64,000 nucleotides of DNA. Origin: Thermosynechococcus sp. (GTDB lineage: Bacteria > Cyanobacteriota > Cyanobacteriia > Thermosynechococcales > Thermosynechococcaceae). The stretch's first letter is position 1. Every line of letters starts with the position of its first letter. The translations under genes were made by a program, and so were the position numbers. The stretch lies in contig NZ_AP024678.1 of assembly GCF_025999095.1 (NCBI RefSeq), positions 1,147,527 through 1,211,526 of the forward strand. The letters are read 5' to 3'. This document shows, piece by piece, positions 18,049-27,252 of this stretch. The notes beneath the pieces are model-generated. The model did not search any database and was not told the DNA's origin. It worked only from the letters and a program-made list of their open reading frames with translations.

Positions 18049-18413
18049 TGACCTGCCTCAAAAGCCTCTCTAGGACTATATTAGCACAGGTCGTTTTCAA
18101 GCATGTCAGCCACTTAGTTTTTTGTTGGCTGTAAAATTTTTAGCCTGGCTCCGTATTCAGTTGTCAATCCCGCTCTGGGCAAGAGGTTCAGAGATTTTCA
18201 AGCACCTCTAAATCTAACAAAAACTCTCAAACCATGTCAAGAAGCTAGTTTTGAATATGACTCAACTCAGAGAATATTTAAGCCCAGAGGTGCTTGCACT
18301 CTTGAAAGGGGGCGCAAAATTCAGGCTGCATTTCCTCGAGCTTTGCCAATTTGAGTGCTGCTCACCAGTCAAGGTAAGCTAACAAACAGAGGATCGTGCT
18401 TGGGGTAAAGGAC
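18049..18413. other. AT-rich non-coding flank of the CRISPR array (possible leader)
   Basis: 365 bases without a credible gene. Reading leftward toward the array, TTGAAA (18095-18100) and TATAGT (18075-18080) are 14 bases apart, a weak promoter candidate. Runs such as TTAGTTTTTTG and AAAATTTTTAG follow. An exact 11-base inverted repeat, CAAGCACCTCT at 18199-18209 and AGAGGTGCTTG at 18286-18296, could fold with a 76-base loop. Its right arm extends into CAGAGGTGCTTGCAC, which matches 11 of the last 15 bases of the CRISPR repeat. Confidence 0.45.
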
Positions 18414-19634
18414 ATGGCTGTTGCTGCCGCCATCATTCTCTTGTTGTTGAGTGGCTGGGTCAATGACCATCCGTGGGGATGGCTACTGATTCTCGGTTTA
18501 GGGTTGGGCTATGGGTACTGGCGGCGATCGCCCGCTGCGCCAAACGTAGCTTCCCCTCAACCGGCCTTAGATTTCCAATTAATTGAAAAGCAACTGGCAG
18601 ACACTCAGAGCCTTTTGCAGGAACTTCCCCCAGAGCGCCAAGCCTCCCTCCAAGCCACCCATCGCCAACTACAACAGCGGTTAGATAACCCAATGGTTGA
18701 GGTGTGTGTCCTTGGGCAGTCGGCTTATGCTCTCACTCAGGTGTACGATGCCGTCGCCACACTGCTTAATTGCTGTAGGGTTCAGCAGCAAACCCTGGCA
18801 ACCGTTCCCCAAGCGGACTTAGTACTTTTGACGGTCAGGGGTGCCCTCACCGCCAGTGAGTTTGAGATGCTGCGGGCCTTGCAGGCAGGACATTATCACA
18901 TGCTTGTGGTGTGGTACCCAGAAACAGTGCAGGAGCGCGATCGCGTCGCCCTGTGTCTAAAACAGCAATTGCGAGATCTCCAGATCCCTGAAAAGCAACT
19001 AGTTCCCTTTACAGCGCAGGCTCCTGAATCGTTTACCTCAAGACTCCTAGACTACCTCAGCCAGGAGCGAGCCAACCTTGTCCTCGCCGGTACCTATCGC
19101 CGGGCCCAACAACTCCATCAACAGGCACAAGCTGCCCTCAATCACTATCGCCAAGAACGAGCCACTCCCATCATTGAACGCTACCAATGGCTGGCGGCGG
19201 CAGCAACGGCGGTGAATCCCCTCCCCCTTTTGGACCTGGTTATGGCCGGGGGGCTTTTGGTGCGCCTCACCTGGGACTTAGGGCAAATCTACCAACGCTC
19301 CTTCGGCTTGGCGGATGCTGAACCCTTGGCTAAGGAGCTGTTGCGGCTAATGGTGCAATTGGGGGCTGTGGAACTGGGCACGCAATCCCTAGGGCAGTGG
19401 CTCAAGGGCAATTCCCTCACCTATCTGGCGGGGAGTTGTTTACAGGGGGCAACGGCAGCCTACGTGTTACGTTTGAGTGGTCTGAGCTTGATTCATTACT
19501 TTGAGAGCGCTCCCCAAGCAAAATCCCTGCCCTTGGTGGCTCGCTTGCAGCAAAGCCTGCGGTGGGCACAGCAACAGGTGGGACGCTCTCCCCTGCAAAC
19601 CCTAGGGCACTCTCTTGGTTTGCCGTCGGCCTAG
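18414..19634 (+). CDS. DUF697-like membrane protein with degenerate GTPase-like region
   Basis: About 406 residues, with start ATG 18414 (a GTG at 18396 is possible). The N-terminus has two short membrane helices (AAAIILLLLSGWV, WGWLLILGLGLGYGYW). The middle region (VEVCVLGQSAYALTQVYDAV, ADLVLLTVRGALTASEF) looks like a GTPase fold whose P-loop lysine and serine are missing. The C-terminal part IIERYQWLAAAATAVNPLPL and MAGGLLVRLTWDLGQIYQ is the DUF697 pattern of two membrane helices. Such proteins are common in cyanobacteria and have unknown function. The 3' end overlaps the convergent glycosyltransferase gene by 33 bases. Confidence 0.72.
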   Translation: MAVAAAIILLLLSGWVNDHPWGWLLILGLGLGYGYWRRSPAAPNVASPQPALDFQLIEKQLADTQSLLQELPPERQASLQATHRQLQQRLDNPMVEVCVLGQSAYALTQVYDAVATLLNCCRVQQQTLATVPQADLVLLTVRGALTASEFEMLRALQAGHYHMLVVWYPETVQERDRVALCLKQQLRDLQIPEKQLVPFTAQAPESFTSRLLDYLSQERANLVLAGTYRRAQQLHQQAQAALNHYRQERATPIIERYQWLAAAATAVNPLPLLDLVMAGGLLVRLTWDLGQIYQRSFGLADAEPLAKELLRLMVQLGAVELGTQSLGQWLKGNSLTYLAGSCLQGATAAYVLRLSGLSLIHYFESAPQAKSLPLVARLQQSLRWAQQQVGRSPLQTLGHSLGLPSA

Positions 19635-20393
19635 CCAGTGGCGCAGGAGTTGCCCCGCAAAAAGCACAACAAATGCGGGATTGTTCATCAAATAGCGCTG
19701 CCAGAGGCGGCGGGGTTCCTGCAGGAGGCGAAAGAGCCATTCTAAACCGATCGCCATCATCCAGCGCGGTGCTTGCGCCACAGTGCCACTGTGAAAGTTG
19801 AAGGCCGCGCCCACCCCCACCAAGACAACGGGCAGAAAAGGGCTTTGGCGCGCCATCCACTCCTCCTGCTTTGGACAACCAAGGCTGATAAAGACCAAAT
19901 CAGCACGGCTATCAAGGATGCGCTGGCGATCGCTGGCCTCCTCCTCAGGGGTCAAAGCACGAAAGGGGGGCGCGTAGGCACCCGCGAACTGCAGAGTAGG
20001 AAAGCGCTGCCGCAGATTCCGTTGTAGCCGCTCTAACACCGGGGGTTCACTACCGTAGAGAAAAACTCGCCAGCCTTTCTCTTGGGCGCGATGGCACAAC
20101 GCCAGCATTAAATCCGGGCCATAGACCCGTTCGGCATGGGGAAAGCCCAAGAGCCGTAGGCCCCACACCAAGGGCATACCGTCAGAGGTTACCAGTTGGG
20201 CGCCATTGACCACCCGCTGGAAGGGCGATCGCCACACCCCCGTCATGACCACATGGACGTTGGCAGCCACCACATAGCCCCCCTGGCCTTGACCAATCCA
20301 TTCAGCCACCAGATCACAGGCTTGGCTGTAGGTAGTGACGTCAATCCGTGTTCCTAAAATGTCCACTGACTCCACGCTGGTCCTACTCCGCAT
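19602..20393 (-). CDS. WecB/TagA/CpsF-family glycosyltransferase
   Basis: 263 residues with the hallmarks of this family (GT26): the N-terminal VDILGTRIDVTTYSQA, DGMPLVWGLRLLGFPHAERV followed by YGPDLM, VFLYGSEPPVLERL, and FISLGCPKQEEWMARQ. Members transfer N-acetylmannosaminuronic acid, N-acetylmannosamine or similar sugars onto lipid-linked precursors of surface polysaccharide. Sugar donor cannot be inferred. No other polysaccharide genes are adjacent. Confidence 0.92.
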   Translation of the reverse strand: MRSRTSVESVDILGTRIDVTTYSQACDLVAEWIGQGQGGYVVAANVHVVMTGVWRSPFQRVVNGAQLVTSDGMPLVWGLRLLGFPHAERVYGPDLMLALCHRAQEKGWRVFLYGSEPPVLERLQRNLRQRFPTLQFAGAYAPPFRALTPEEEASDRQRILDSRADLVFISLGCPKQEEWMARQSPFLPVVLVGVGAAFNFHSGTVAQAPRWMMAIGLEWLFRLLQEPRRLWQRYLMNNPAFVVLFAGQLLRHWLGRRQTKRVP

Positions 20394-20483
20394 GTTTTAC
20401 TTGATTCCAGCGTAGGGGAGTGATGGCAGAATTAAAGTGAAGATCCGACAATGCAATGCAGATCTTATGTTGCCCCCTGCAGA

Positions 20484-21050
20484 ATGAATTTAGACGAGTG
20501 TTATCGCATTCTGGAGTTACCCCAAGGAGCATCCTTAGCCCAAGTCAAATCCGCATACCGGCGGCTAGCACGACGCTATCATCCCGATGTCAACCCCGGC
20601 GATCGCACGGCCCATGAGAAGTTCATTCTCCTCCAACAGGCCTATGAAAAACTCGTGCGGGTGCTGCCCCCCTTTCGCCCTACCCCCGTCAAATCAGAAC
20701 CGCAAACTCGCGCGCCACAAACACCACCACCTCTCTCTGCCTTTGACATTGAACTGAAACAGGCCAGCTACCGCCAACTTCAGGAATTCCTCAAATATCG
20801 CTGCTATCAACGTGCCATCTCCCTTGTGGAAGGGTTGGCCAGTCGACTGCCCCAAGATGCCGAAGTACGGCAGTGGCAAGCCGTCACCTATCAGTGCTGG
20901 GCGCGGCAACTCATTCGCGATCGCCAACCCCAAGCGGCACGGGAATACTTGCACCGAGCTCTAAAAGCAGATCCGGATAACCGTAGCGTTTGGCAAGAAG
21001 TCGAAAAGGACTTTCGTACCCTTGATCGCCTCTACGGCAAAGCAATCTAA
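20484..21050 (+). CDS. DnaJ-domain protein with helical C-terminal region
   Basis: About 188 residues, with start [10 protein letters not shown] at 20484. Residues 1-65 are a J domain with HPD in [11 protein letters not shown], able to stimulate an Hsp70 ATPase. A proline-rich linker ([20 protein letters not shown]) leads to a tetratricopeptide-like helical part ([21 protein letters not shown]). There is no Gly/Phe or zinc-finger region, so it is a type III J protein. The client is unknown. It overlaps the convergent DUF3288 gene by four bases. Confidence 0.87.
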   Translation: MNLDECYRILELPQGASLAQVKSAYRRLARRYHPDVNPGDRTAHEKFILLQQAYEKLVRVLPPFRPTPVKSEPQTRAPQTPPPLSAFDIELKQASYRQLQEFLKYRCYQRAISLVEGLASRLPQDAEVRQWQAVTYQCWARQLIRDRQPQAAREYLHRALKADPDNRSVWQEVEKDFRTLDRLYGKAI

Positions 21051-21331
21051 GTCCAATCCTCCTGTTTATTGCTGCCCACCTTGTAAACGCCACCGCGAGC
21101 GTGGATGGCACGGGTACGCTCAAAGAGTTCTTCCTGCGTAAGTTGCCATTTTTCTAGCAGCTCTGCCATCAATTTCTTATTTGTCTCGGCCCCGGGGAAG
21201 CCATCGTAGCGAATCAGCAATCGCCCCAATTCCGCTAAGTTGTAGTCACTGATGCCCTCTTGCCGCAGACGCTCGAGGACTAACCGATCTTGAGCTTCGC
21301 GAGGATGTTGTAGGTTCTGGGAGTTGGTCAT
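21047..21331 (-). CDS. DUF3288 family protein
   Basis: A 94-residue soluble protein, with start [10 protein letters not shown] (GGAGG five bases upstream). The pattern [20 protein letters not shown], then [20 protein letters not shown] and the ending DWT, matches the cyanobacterial DUF3288 family as I recall it. Function unknown. dprA lies downstream? No: dprA begins upstream at 22479 and ends 30 bases before the end of this gene's promoter region at 21331, so both are read in the same direction. Confidence 0.83.
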   Translation of the reverse strand: MTNSQNLQHPREAQDRLVLERLRQEGISDYNLAELGRLLIRYDGFPGAETNKKLMAELLEKWQLTQEELFERTRAIHARGGVYKVGSNKQEDWT

Positions 21332-21360
21332 TTCAGCCTCCAAGTTACCAGTTAAATGCT

Positions 21361-22479
21361 TTAACAGCCAATTCTGCGATAGCGATTCCCTGGCTGCTGC
21401 TCTACGCAGCCCATTAGCTCTAGGTGGATTAATTCTGCCATGATTACCCCCGTGTCCAAGGACACTCGCTGCACAATGTCATCGAAGGCAACACTATCAC
21501 TGCCTTGGCTCAGCTGTTGTATCGCCGCCAAAATCTGTTGCTGCGGGAGTGAGGGCGCTGAGAAGGGTGTCGGAGGATCAAGGGGGGGTATATGCCCTAA
21601 TAATTGTTCAAGGAGAGCTTCTTCTCCCAAAATAATGTGTGCCCCCTGATTCACTAAACTAAGGGCACCCCTGGCACGGTGGTTATCCAGATGCCCCGGC
21701 AGCACGTAGACATCGCGACCATACTCGGCAGCATAGCGAGCAGTAATCAGAGCACCGGATTTGTAGGGAGCCTCTGCAATAATCACCGCCCGGCACAGGC
21801 CGGCAATGATGCGGTTGCGGCGGGGAAAGTGGGGGCGATCAACACCCACACCCCTAGGGTACTCGCTCAACAATCCCCCGCGTTCAGCAATCTGATAGTA
21901 CAGGGAACGATTTTCCGGAGGGTAGATCATATCCACACCCGTTGCCAACACCGCCAGTGTGGCACCGCCCGCGTCTAAACAGCCGCGATGGGCTGCACCG
22001 TCAATGCCTGCAGCCAGGCCCGAAACAACAATCAAGCCAGCCCGCGCAAGCGCATACCCCAACTTGTGCGCCCACCGTTCGGCATATTCTGAAGGATCAC
22101 GGGTACCGACAATGGCAACGGTGGGTGTGGGTTGACTGAGAATTTCTAAAATACGGTTACCACCATAGTAAAGCAGGGGTGGTGGATCAGGAATTTCCCG
22201 CAACAACGGTGGATAACGGGGGTCGCTCAGCACCCAATGGTGGGGATTTAGCCGGCAATGGTGTTCGTAGAGGGTTAGGGGTTGGCACTGCTGCCGATAC
22301 TGGGCGATCGCCCCTTGGAGTTTAGGACCAATCCCCTCTACTTGTCCAATAGCTGCTATGGGCGCTTGCCAAGCGGTTTTCAAATCCCCAAAGTGCTGCC
22401 AGAGGCGCTTGAGTAATACCGGACCCAGGCCAGGTACCTGTGACCAACTATACCAGTAGGCAGCATCAGGGGGAACCAA
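21361..22479 (-). CDS. dprA: DNA-processing protein A (natural transformation)
   Basis: A 372-residue protein that loads RecA on incoming single-stranded DNA during natural transformation. An N-terminal helix-hairpin-helix region (VPGLGPVLLKRLWQHFGD, GQVEGIGPKLQGAI) precedes the Rossmann-like core with AIVGTRDPSEYAERWA, IVVSGLAAGIDGAAHRG and PRRNRIIAGLCRAVIIAEA. A C-terminal winged-helix-like segment ends the protein (DDIVQRVSLDTGVIMAELIHL). It sits six bases after ndhJ, probably by chance of gene packing. Thermosynechococcus is naturally competent, which fits. Confidence 0.94.
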   Translation of the reverse strand: MVPPDAAYWYSWSQVPGLGPVLLKRLWQHFGDLKTAWQAPIAAIGQVEGIGPKLQGAIAQYRQQCQPLTLYEHHCRLNPHHWVLSDPRYPPLLREIPDPPPLLYYGGNRILEILSQPTPTVAIVGTRDPSEYAERWAHKLGYALARAGLIVVSGLAAGIDGAAHRGCLDAGGATLAVLATGVDMIYPPENRSLYYQIAERGGLLSEYPRGVGVDRPHFPRRNRIIAGLCRAVIIAEAPYKSGALITARYAAEYGRDVYVLPGHLDNHRARGALSLVNQGAHIILGEEALLEQLLGHIPPLDPPTPFSAPSLPQQQILAAIQQLSQGSDSVAFDDIVQRVSLDTGVIMAELIHLELMGCVEQQPGNRYRRIGC

Positions 22480-22485
22480 GGGAGC

Positions 22486-22992
22486 TTAGTAGGCTTCCTG
22501 CAATTCGTAGAAGTCAGGGGTGATGTAGTCTTTGCGCAATGGCCAACCCACCCAATCCTCGGGCATGAGGATGCGCTTTAAGTTTGGGTGCCCCTCATAG
22601 ACAATGCCAAACATATCGTAGGACTCGCGCTCTTGCCAGTCGGCGGTTTTCCAAATCCAATAGACCGACGGCACACGGGCATCATCCCGCGGCACAAAGA
22701 CTTTAATGCATACCTCTGGGGGACGATCGGCATTATCACTGAGTTTAACCAGGTGGTAGGTGCTCACCAAGTCTTGGCCGGGACCCGAGTCATAGGCGGC
22801 TTGGCAGCGCAAGTAGTTGAAGCCATCGGCATAGAGGGCTTGGCACACCGCCAGCAGGCGATCGCGATCGACTTTAATCATTTCTACGCCAGAGGCATCC
22901 CTACCGAGGGATTCCACACTCAGGTTTTGAGACTGGAGGAGGCGGCCCACAGGGCCAGCTTCAACAATGGGGGCTGCGGGGGTGTCACTCAT
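22486..22992 (-). CDS. ndhJ: NAD(P)H-quinone oxidoreductase (NDH-1) subunit J
   Basis: A 168-residue peripheral-arm subunit of the photosynthetic NDH-1 complex, homologous to complex I NuoC. The signature [20 protein letters not shown] and the ending LPRDYI-like segment ([19 protein letters not shown]) are present. It works in cyclic electron flow, respiration and CO2 uptake at the thylakoid. It follows ndhC by 35 bases. The usual partner ndhK, normally between ndhC and ndhJ, is absent here. Confidence 0.96.
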   Translation of the reverse strand: MSDTPAAPIVEAGPVGRLLQSQNLSVESLGRDASGVEMIKVDRDRLLAVCQALYADGFNYLRCQAAYDSGPGQDLVSTYHLVKLSDNADRPPEVCIKVFVPRDDARVPSVYWIWKTADWQERESYDMFGIVYEGHPNLKRILMPEDWVGWPLRKDYITPDFYELQEAY

Positions 22993-23027
22993 GTTTGCTG
23001 CTCCAACTTAAAGGGCTATCCACTCAC

Positions 23028-23426
23028 TCAGGACCATTCGAGGGCACGTTTGCGCCATGCATAAACTAGAGCCACGATCAGAATGGCAATGAAAATCAAA
23101 GCTTCAATGAAGGCCAGCAATCCCAACTGATGGAAGGCCACTGCCCAGGGATACAAAAAGACCGTCTCCACATCAAAAATGACAAAGACGAGGGCAAACA
23201 TGTAGTAGCGCACATTGAACTGAATCCAGGCGCCACCAATGGGTTCCATCCCCGATTCGTAGGTGGTCAAGCGGATCATCCGCCCCGATTTGGGACGCAA
23301 TAGGGCGGAAAGACCCAAAGCAAGGACAGGTACCAGACCACAGATAATCAAAAAGCCGAGAAAATACTCGTAACCACTGAGAACAAACACGGTTGTAGTG
23401 TCCTTCGATCTTGGCATCGCTACCAT
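23028..23426 (-). CDS. ndhC: NAD(P)H-quinone oxidoreductase (NDH-1) subunit 3
   Basis: 132 residues, three membrane helices, homologous to NuoA/ND3. The signature [20 protein letters not shown] is intact, as is [19 protein letters not shown]. The first 12 residues ([12 protein letters not shown]) extend beyond many homologues; a later start is possible. It forms a membrane part of the quinone-site region of NDH-1. It heads a short operon with ndhJ, without ndhK. Confidence 0.95.
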   Translation of the reverse strand: MVAMPRSKDTTTVFVLSGYEYFLGFLIICGLVPVLALGLSALLRPKSGRMIRLTTYESGMEPIGGAWIQFNVRYYMFALVFVIFDVETVFLYPWAVAFHQLGLLAFIEALIFIAILIVALVYAWRKRALEWS

Positions 23427-23504
23427 TTTGACACACTCCCCTAGCGATCGCTAGGCTAGGGATCAATAGAAAAAACTAAATTGCCCTATAGCGAATCACT
23501 AGCA

Positions 23505-24494
23505 ATGTCCCAACCAACTGTCCTCTGCGCTGGCGAAGTTCTCTTTGATTGTTTAGAAATCCCCCCCGATCCCCCCCAATGTTTTCTGGGGGGTGCCCCG
23601 GCCAATGTGGCCTGTGGTTTAGTGAAGTTGGGAGTGAGTGCGGCTTTTTTAGGGGCTGTGGGGGAGGATGCCTTGGGGGAGCGAGCCTGTGCCGAATTGG
23701 CCACCTTGGGCGTCAATATCGAAGCGGTTGAGCGGGTAGCTGGGCTGCCGACGCGGCAAGTGCGGGTGCAGCTGGTGGGGGGCGATCGCCGGTTTGTCGG
23801 GTTTGCACCAGCGGGAACCTCTGTCTTTGCGGATATGCAGTTCTCTGGCCAGCAGGTCTCCCCAGCGTTACTGACTGGGGCACGCTTTTTTGTCACCGGG
23901 ACCCTCGGACTCGCCAGTGAACCCACCGCCACCACCATTGAACATCTGGTGCAACAACTGCGGCAAAAAGGTGCCTTGATTCTCATTGATGCCAATTGGC
24001 GACCGATCTTTTGGCCTGATCCAAGGGTTGCTCCTGAGCGCATTTGTCCTTTTCTGGCCCAGGCGCATTTTCTGAAACTGGCCAAGGAGGAGGCGGAATT
24101 ATTTTTCTCTGACAGTGATCCCCAAGTTGTTTATCGTGCGCTTTGGGGGAGGGCGCCCGACCATGGGGTGGTCATTACTAATGGGGATCAAGCGATTCGC
24201 TACTTTTGGCACGAAAATCAAGGGGAATTAGAACCCCCCTCGATGTCAGTTGTGGATACCACTGGTGCCGGTGATGGCTTTGTTGCGGGTTGGATTGCCC
24301 AGTTATTGCAGGGCACGCCAGACACCTACCGTGACCCCCAATGGCAAGCGGCCTGTTTAGAATTTGCCACGGTGGTGGGGGCGCTAGTGACAACAAAACG
24401 GGGAGCGATCGCGGGTCAACCGACCCTGGCTGAGGTTAGGCAATGGTTTGGGGATCATCCTCAGAGAAAAATACGAACGCACTCAACGGCCTAG
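23505..24494 (+). CDS. PfkB-family carbohydrate kinase (fructokinase-like)
   Basis: About 329 residues, with start MSQPTVLCAGE at 23505. The N-terminal GGAPANVACGLVKLG and the C-terminal DTTGAGDGFVAGWIAQLL are the two PfkB signatures; the Asp of GAGD is the catalytic base. The phosphoryl acceptor is probably fructose or another ketohexose, by resemblance to bacterial fructokinases, but this is inference. The gene's end overlaps the convergent small cysteine protein by 59 bases. Confidence 0.88.
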   Translation: MSQPTVLCAGEVLFDCLEIPPDPPQCFLGGAPANVACGLVKLGVSAAFLGAVGEDALGERACAELATLGVNIEAVERVAGLPTRQVRVQLVGGDRRFVGFAPAGTSVFADMQFSGQQVSPALLTGARFFVTGTLGLASEPTATTIEHLVQQLRQKGALILIDANWRPIFWPDPRVAPERICPFLAQAHFLKLAKEEAELFFSDSDPQVVYRALWGRAPDHGVVITNGDQAIRYFWHENQGELEPPSMSVVDTTGAGDGFVAGWIAQLLQGTPDTYRDPQWQAACLEFATVVGALVTTKRGAIAGQPTLAEVRQWFGDHPQRKIRTHSTA

Positions 24495-24732
24495 CCGTGG
24501 TTGATGGTCTGGCGGCGATCGCCGGCCGGTTCCCATGGTCAGGGAGGGCTGCTGCCAAGGGACAGGCCCGCCAAAATCCCCGCACTGGCACATTCAGTTT
24601 TTCGCAGGTACCACCACGTCGCCCTTCGGAATAATAGAAGCGGCAAAAGCGGCAAGTTGTGGGAGTGACAATTGGGCTGTCCATCGCGGGGATCAACTCC
24701 GAAGTAAAATCTTTAGGCTCTCTACCTTCCAT
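24436..24732 (-). CDS. Small cysteine-rich conserved protein
   Basis: 98 residues from ATG 24732; ATG 24684 (MDSPIVTPT) would give 82. The core CRFCRFYYSEGRRGGTCEKL followed by NVPVRGFWRACPLA has four cysteines in a CxxC...C...C arrangement, suggesting a metal or disulfide knuckle. Very similar short proteins occur widely in cyanobacteria, to my memory, without known function. The region after the core is low in recognisable structure and may be read because it overlaps the kinase gene on the other strand. Confidence 0.65.
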   Translation of the reverse strand: MEGREPKDFTSELIPAMDSPIVTPTTCRFCRFYYSEGRRGGTCEKLNVPVRGFWRACPLAAALPDHGNRPAIAARPSTTARPLSAFVFFSEDDPQTIA

Positions 24733-24889
24733 CCTATGAAATTGTCCCCAGGGACTTTTTCAGCGATCACAGGGTCAAAGGGGCCTAGGGAGTGAGTTTT
24801 AGCGATCCCCGGTGGTCAAAACTGCTTTTAGATTCTTTTCATACTCCCGCAATACTCCGTAATAATACGGACATCAATCGTAGGAAAAA

Positions 24890-24918
24890 TAAAAAAAAGT
24901 TGAGCCCGCAGACTCAAC
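24890..24918 (-). terminator. Rho-independent terminator of acsF
   Basis: Inverted repeat GTTGAG / CTCAAC (24899-24918) followed on the minus strand by eight T residues, starting 56 bases beyond the acsF stop. Confidence 0.85.
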
Positions 24919-24973
24919 CCTTGGAGATTACTTCACTCTATTTGCGAGTAACCTTTCCGAGCAACGGCGGAAA

Positions 24974-26152
24974 TTAACGCACCGCAACTGGCGTCGGTTC
25001 CTTGGGGGGGATTAAGAATAACTTGATCATCTGCCACAGATTTGACAGATAAAGGGGCAGTTTCTTGAGGAAGCCGCCGTTTTGCTTGGCAATTTCTGTG
25101 AGCTTAGCGTTGTTTTCGACGCAGCGCTCTAACCGCTGATAAAATTCCGGATGATCAACATCGAGAATCACCGGGAAAACACGGCCTGCGGTTTCATTGG
25201 TTTTGGCAATGACCTCGCGATCGTACTCGCGGGCATCTAAGCCAATAGCAGCATAGAACTTCGACCGCTGCAAATCGTTGAGGTACATGGTGGCAAAGAC
25301 CGACAGCAGGAAGAAGCGGCACCACAGTTTTGGTGGTAGCCAGCAGACCAGGAAGTAGCGTGCCCATTTCTTGCCAGAGAGGGAGAGGGGAATTTCCTTA
25401 ATCTTTTGCCAGAAGGTGCGTGGCCGATCCAGCATTTGTGGTTGGGCACGCATCACGGCATCAAAGAAGTCACCGTGGCGGTTTTCGTCTTGGCACCAGT
25501 TCTCAAAGAAGCGGAAGATAGGATAAATGCGATGTTCGGGGTGCTTCTCCAGATGGCGGTAAATCGTAATGTAGCGCCAGTAGCCAATTTTCTCAGAGAG
25601 GTAGGTAGCATAGAAGATGAATTCTGGTTCAAAGTAGGTGTAACGGCGGTGCTGGGTCAAAAAGCCCAAATCCAAGGACAGGTTAAAGTCAGCCATGGCT
25701 TTGTTGAGGAAGCCAGCGTGGCGGGCTTCATCGCGAGACATAAGGGCAAAGCACTCCGCCAGTAGCGGGTTGCGATCCTTGAGCTTGCGGCTGAGTTCTT
25801 TGTAGAGGAGAAAGCCAGAAAATTCGGCTGTACAGGAGCGCTCCAGAAATTCAATGAATAACTGGCGAGTTTCGCCATCAATGTGATCCCAAGACTGTTC
25901 AAATTCTTCGTCCCGCACAAAGTGGTGGCGGTTGTAGTCGCAGCGGAATTCCTCAAGGATGGCCTCAAGTTCTGCTTTATTTTCACTAATATCCATGTTG
26001 GCCATCGCTTCAAAGTCGGTGGTGTAGAAGCGGGGCGTGAGGATGGTTTCCTTGGCAGGGGCTTTGATCCCCGGCCGCAGTTCTTCAAACTCTGGTTTAG
26101 CGACGGTATTGACCATAAAAAGCTGCGTCTCGCTTTTGCTAACGGCACTCAT
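24974..26152 (-). CDS. acsF: Mg-protoporphyrin IX monomethyl ester oxidative cyclase, aerobic
   Basis: A 392-residue diiron monooxygenase that closes the fifth (isocyclic) ring of chlorophyll using O2. Diiron ligands are visible in [31 protein letters not shown] and [17 protein letters not shown] (ExxH pairs). The N-terminal block [18 protein letters not shown] is characteristic. ATG 26152 adds 12 residues before [16 protein letters not shown]; the second Met (26116) matches other cyanobacterial starts and may be the true one. A clear terminator follows. It acts after Mg chelatase, whose ChlD subunit is encoded at 32.8 kb. Confidence 0.96.
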   Translation of the reverse strand: MSAVSKSETQLFMVNTVAKPEFEELRPGIKAPAKETILTPRFYTTDFEAMANMDISENKAELEAILEEFRCDYNRHHFVRDEEFEQSWDHIDGETRQLFIEFLERSCTAEFSGFLLYKELSRKLKDRNPLLAECFALMSRDEARHAGFLNKAMADFNLSLDLGFLTQHRRYTYFEPEFIFYATYLSEKIGYWRYITIYRHLEKHPEHRIYPIFRFFENWCQDENRHGDFFDAVMRAQPQMLDRPRTFWQKIKEIPLSLSGKKWARYFLVCWLPPKLWCRFFLLSVFATMYLNDLQRSKFYAAIGLDAREYDREVIAKTNETAGRVFPVILDVDHPEFYQRLERCVENNAKLTEIAKQNGGFLKKLPLYLSNLWQMIKLFLIPPKEPTPVAVR

Positions 26153-26202
26153 AGAGCATGGTAGCGAAAATCACCGATGCGTTACAGGTCGTTACAGAAC
26201 CG

Positions 26203-26571
26203 TTACATTCCCCACCAGCGGCTGAGTTGATTGCGCCAGCGATCGCCCCAAGAGGCCGACCAGGTGGGTTGGCTATAGTTTTGAATTAACTGTTGCCCCA
26301 GGGGCGTGAGGCGGTAGCGATCGGTGAGGCCTTGGCCATCTACTTCGCGGCGCAGTAAACCGACGCGGATCAACCAGTCCAATTCTGCTTCTGCTACAAG
26401 CGCGGGCAAAGGCGATCGCGTGAATCCAGATTGGCGACCCGCCTCTGCAGCAATTTCTAAAAGCGCCACACTCCGCTGCTGCATTGTTTGAAACAGGGGC
26501 GGCAAAAAGGGACTACAGCGCAGGGCACGATCAGCCCGTGCCAAAACCTTCGGAGAATAGGCGATCGCCAC
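26203..26571 (-). CDS. Npun_F0494-type conserved cyanobacterial protein
   Basis: 122 residues, all-alpha in appearance with a winged-helix flavour: LPALVAEAELDWLIRVGLLRRE and DRYRLTPLGQQLIQNY. I recall a cyanobacterial family named after Npun_F0494 with this pattern. A DNA-binding role is suggested only by the wHTH-like ending. It lies 50 bases upstream of acsF in the same direction and could be co-transcribed with it, although acsF probably has its own promoter. Confidence 0.72.
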   Translation of the reverse strand: MAIAYSPKVLARADRALRCSPFLPPLFQTMQQRSVALLEIAAEAGRQSGFTRSPLPALVAEAELDWLIRVGLLRREVDGQGLTDRYRLTPLGQQLIQNYSQPTWSASWGDRWRNQLSRWWGM

Positions 26572-26595
26572 AGGGTATCTCCTTAACAGAAAACC

Positions 26596-27252
26596 TCAAT
26601 AGCCGCTATCAATGAAGGTTGCTCGCTCATGCACTGACGAGTTGGCAGGGGGTGTCTGAGGGGATTGAGCCGCTGGAGAGGTTGATGGTGAGGAGGCTTC
26701 TGCCTCCTGACGACGACGATCAGGCAAGATCACCCGCTCCATGATGAACTCAATTGTGCCCCTGCGTATCCATCCCCGGGCCACCAAAATATCGCCGAGT
26801 CTTGCCCCTGTGGCTCGCTGATCCGCTAAGGCGACTTCAATTTGCGCCGGTGTCACCAACTCTGCCTCGACGAGATAGTTCCCCAACCGTTTCGTGTAGC
26901 TGTCATCATGGGGACGCTGGGCAGCGGCCGGCTTTTTCGGAGGTTCCGCAGTCTTTGCGGTCACCCCCGGCAGGCTCTCAAAATCATGGCGATCGCCCGC
27001 TAGGGCAACCAAACACGCCTTGATTTTCATGAGAATTTCCGCGGCCCGGCGGGATTGATTTTGCTGGGCTGCCTGCTCCAAGAGTTGAGCTTCTGCCTCA
27101 ATCAGCGTTTGTCGGGATGCTATTGCTGCGACTTGTAAAATGCGTGCCTGCTGCTGAAGCACAGCCATATTCCCTTCCAAAAGGGCTTTTTTACACTGCT
27201 TGAGAACAAGAGCTCCCTGCTTCAGCAGGACGTTGTGGGTAGGAGTAGTCAT
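26596..27252 (-). CDS. Orphan MshEN/GspE-N-like domain protein
   Basis: About 218 residues, with start MTTPTHNVLL. The N-terminal half is helical, with many Gln/Ala and possible coiled coil (QQQARILQVAAIASRQTLIEA). The second half, TKRLGNYLVEAELVTPAQIE followed by VALADQRATGARLGDILV, resembles the N-terminal domain of type II/IV pilus ATPases (GspE_N/MshEN), some of which bind cyclic-di-GMP. No ATPase domain follows; the tail is Ser/Pro-rich. It may act as a stand-alone regulatory domain of pilus or secretion machinery (inference). Confidence 0.65.
   Translation of the reverse strand: MTTPTHNVLLKQGALVLKQCKKALLEGNMAVLQQQARILQVAAIASRQTLIEAEAQLLEQAAQQNQSRRAAEILMKIKACLVALAGDRHDFESLPGVTAKTAEPPKKPAAAQRPHDDSYTKRLGNYLVEAELVTPAQIEVALADQRATGARLGDILVARGWIRRGTIEFIMERVILPDRRRQEAEASSPSTSPAAQSPQTPPANSSVHERATFIDSGY

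Noticed and set aside
22588-23064. 158-codon plus-strand frame across ndhJ
   Set aside because: Exact antisense of ndhJ and its upstream gap; ndhJ is unmistakable.
24857-24870. Palindrome CCGTAATAATACGG downstream of acsF
   Set aside because: Short hairpin without T-run; the stronger terminator beside it explains transcript ending.
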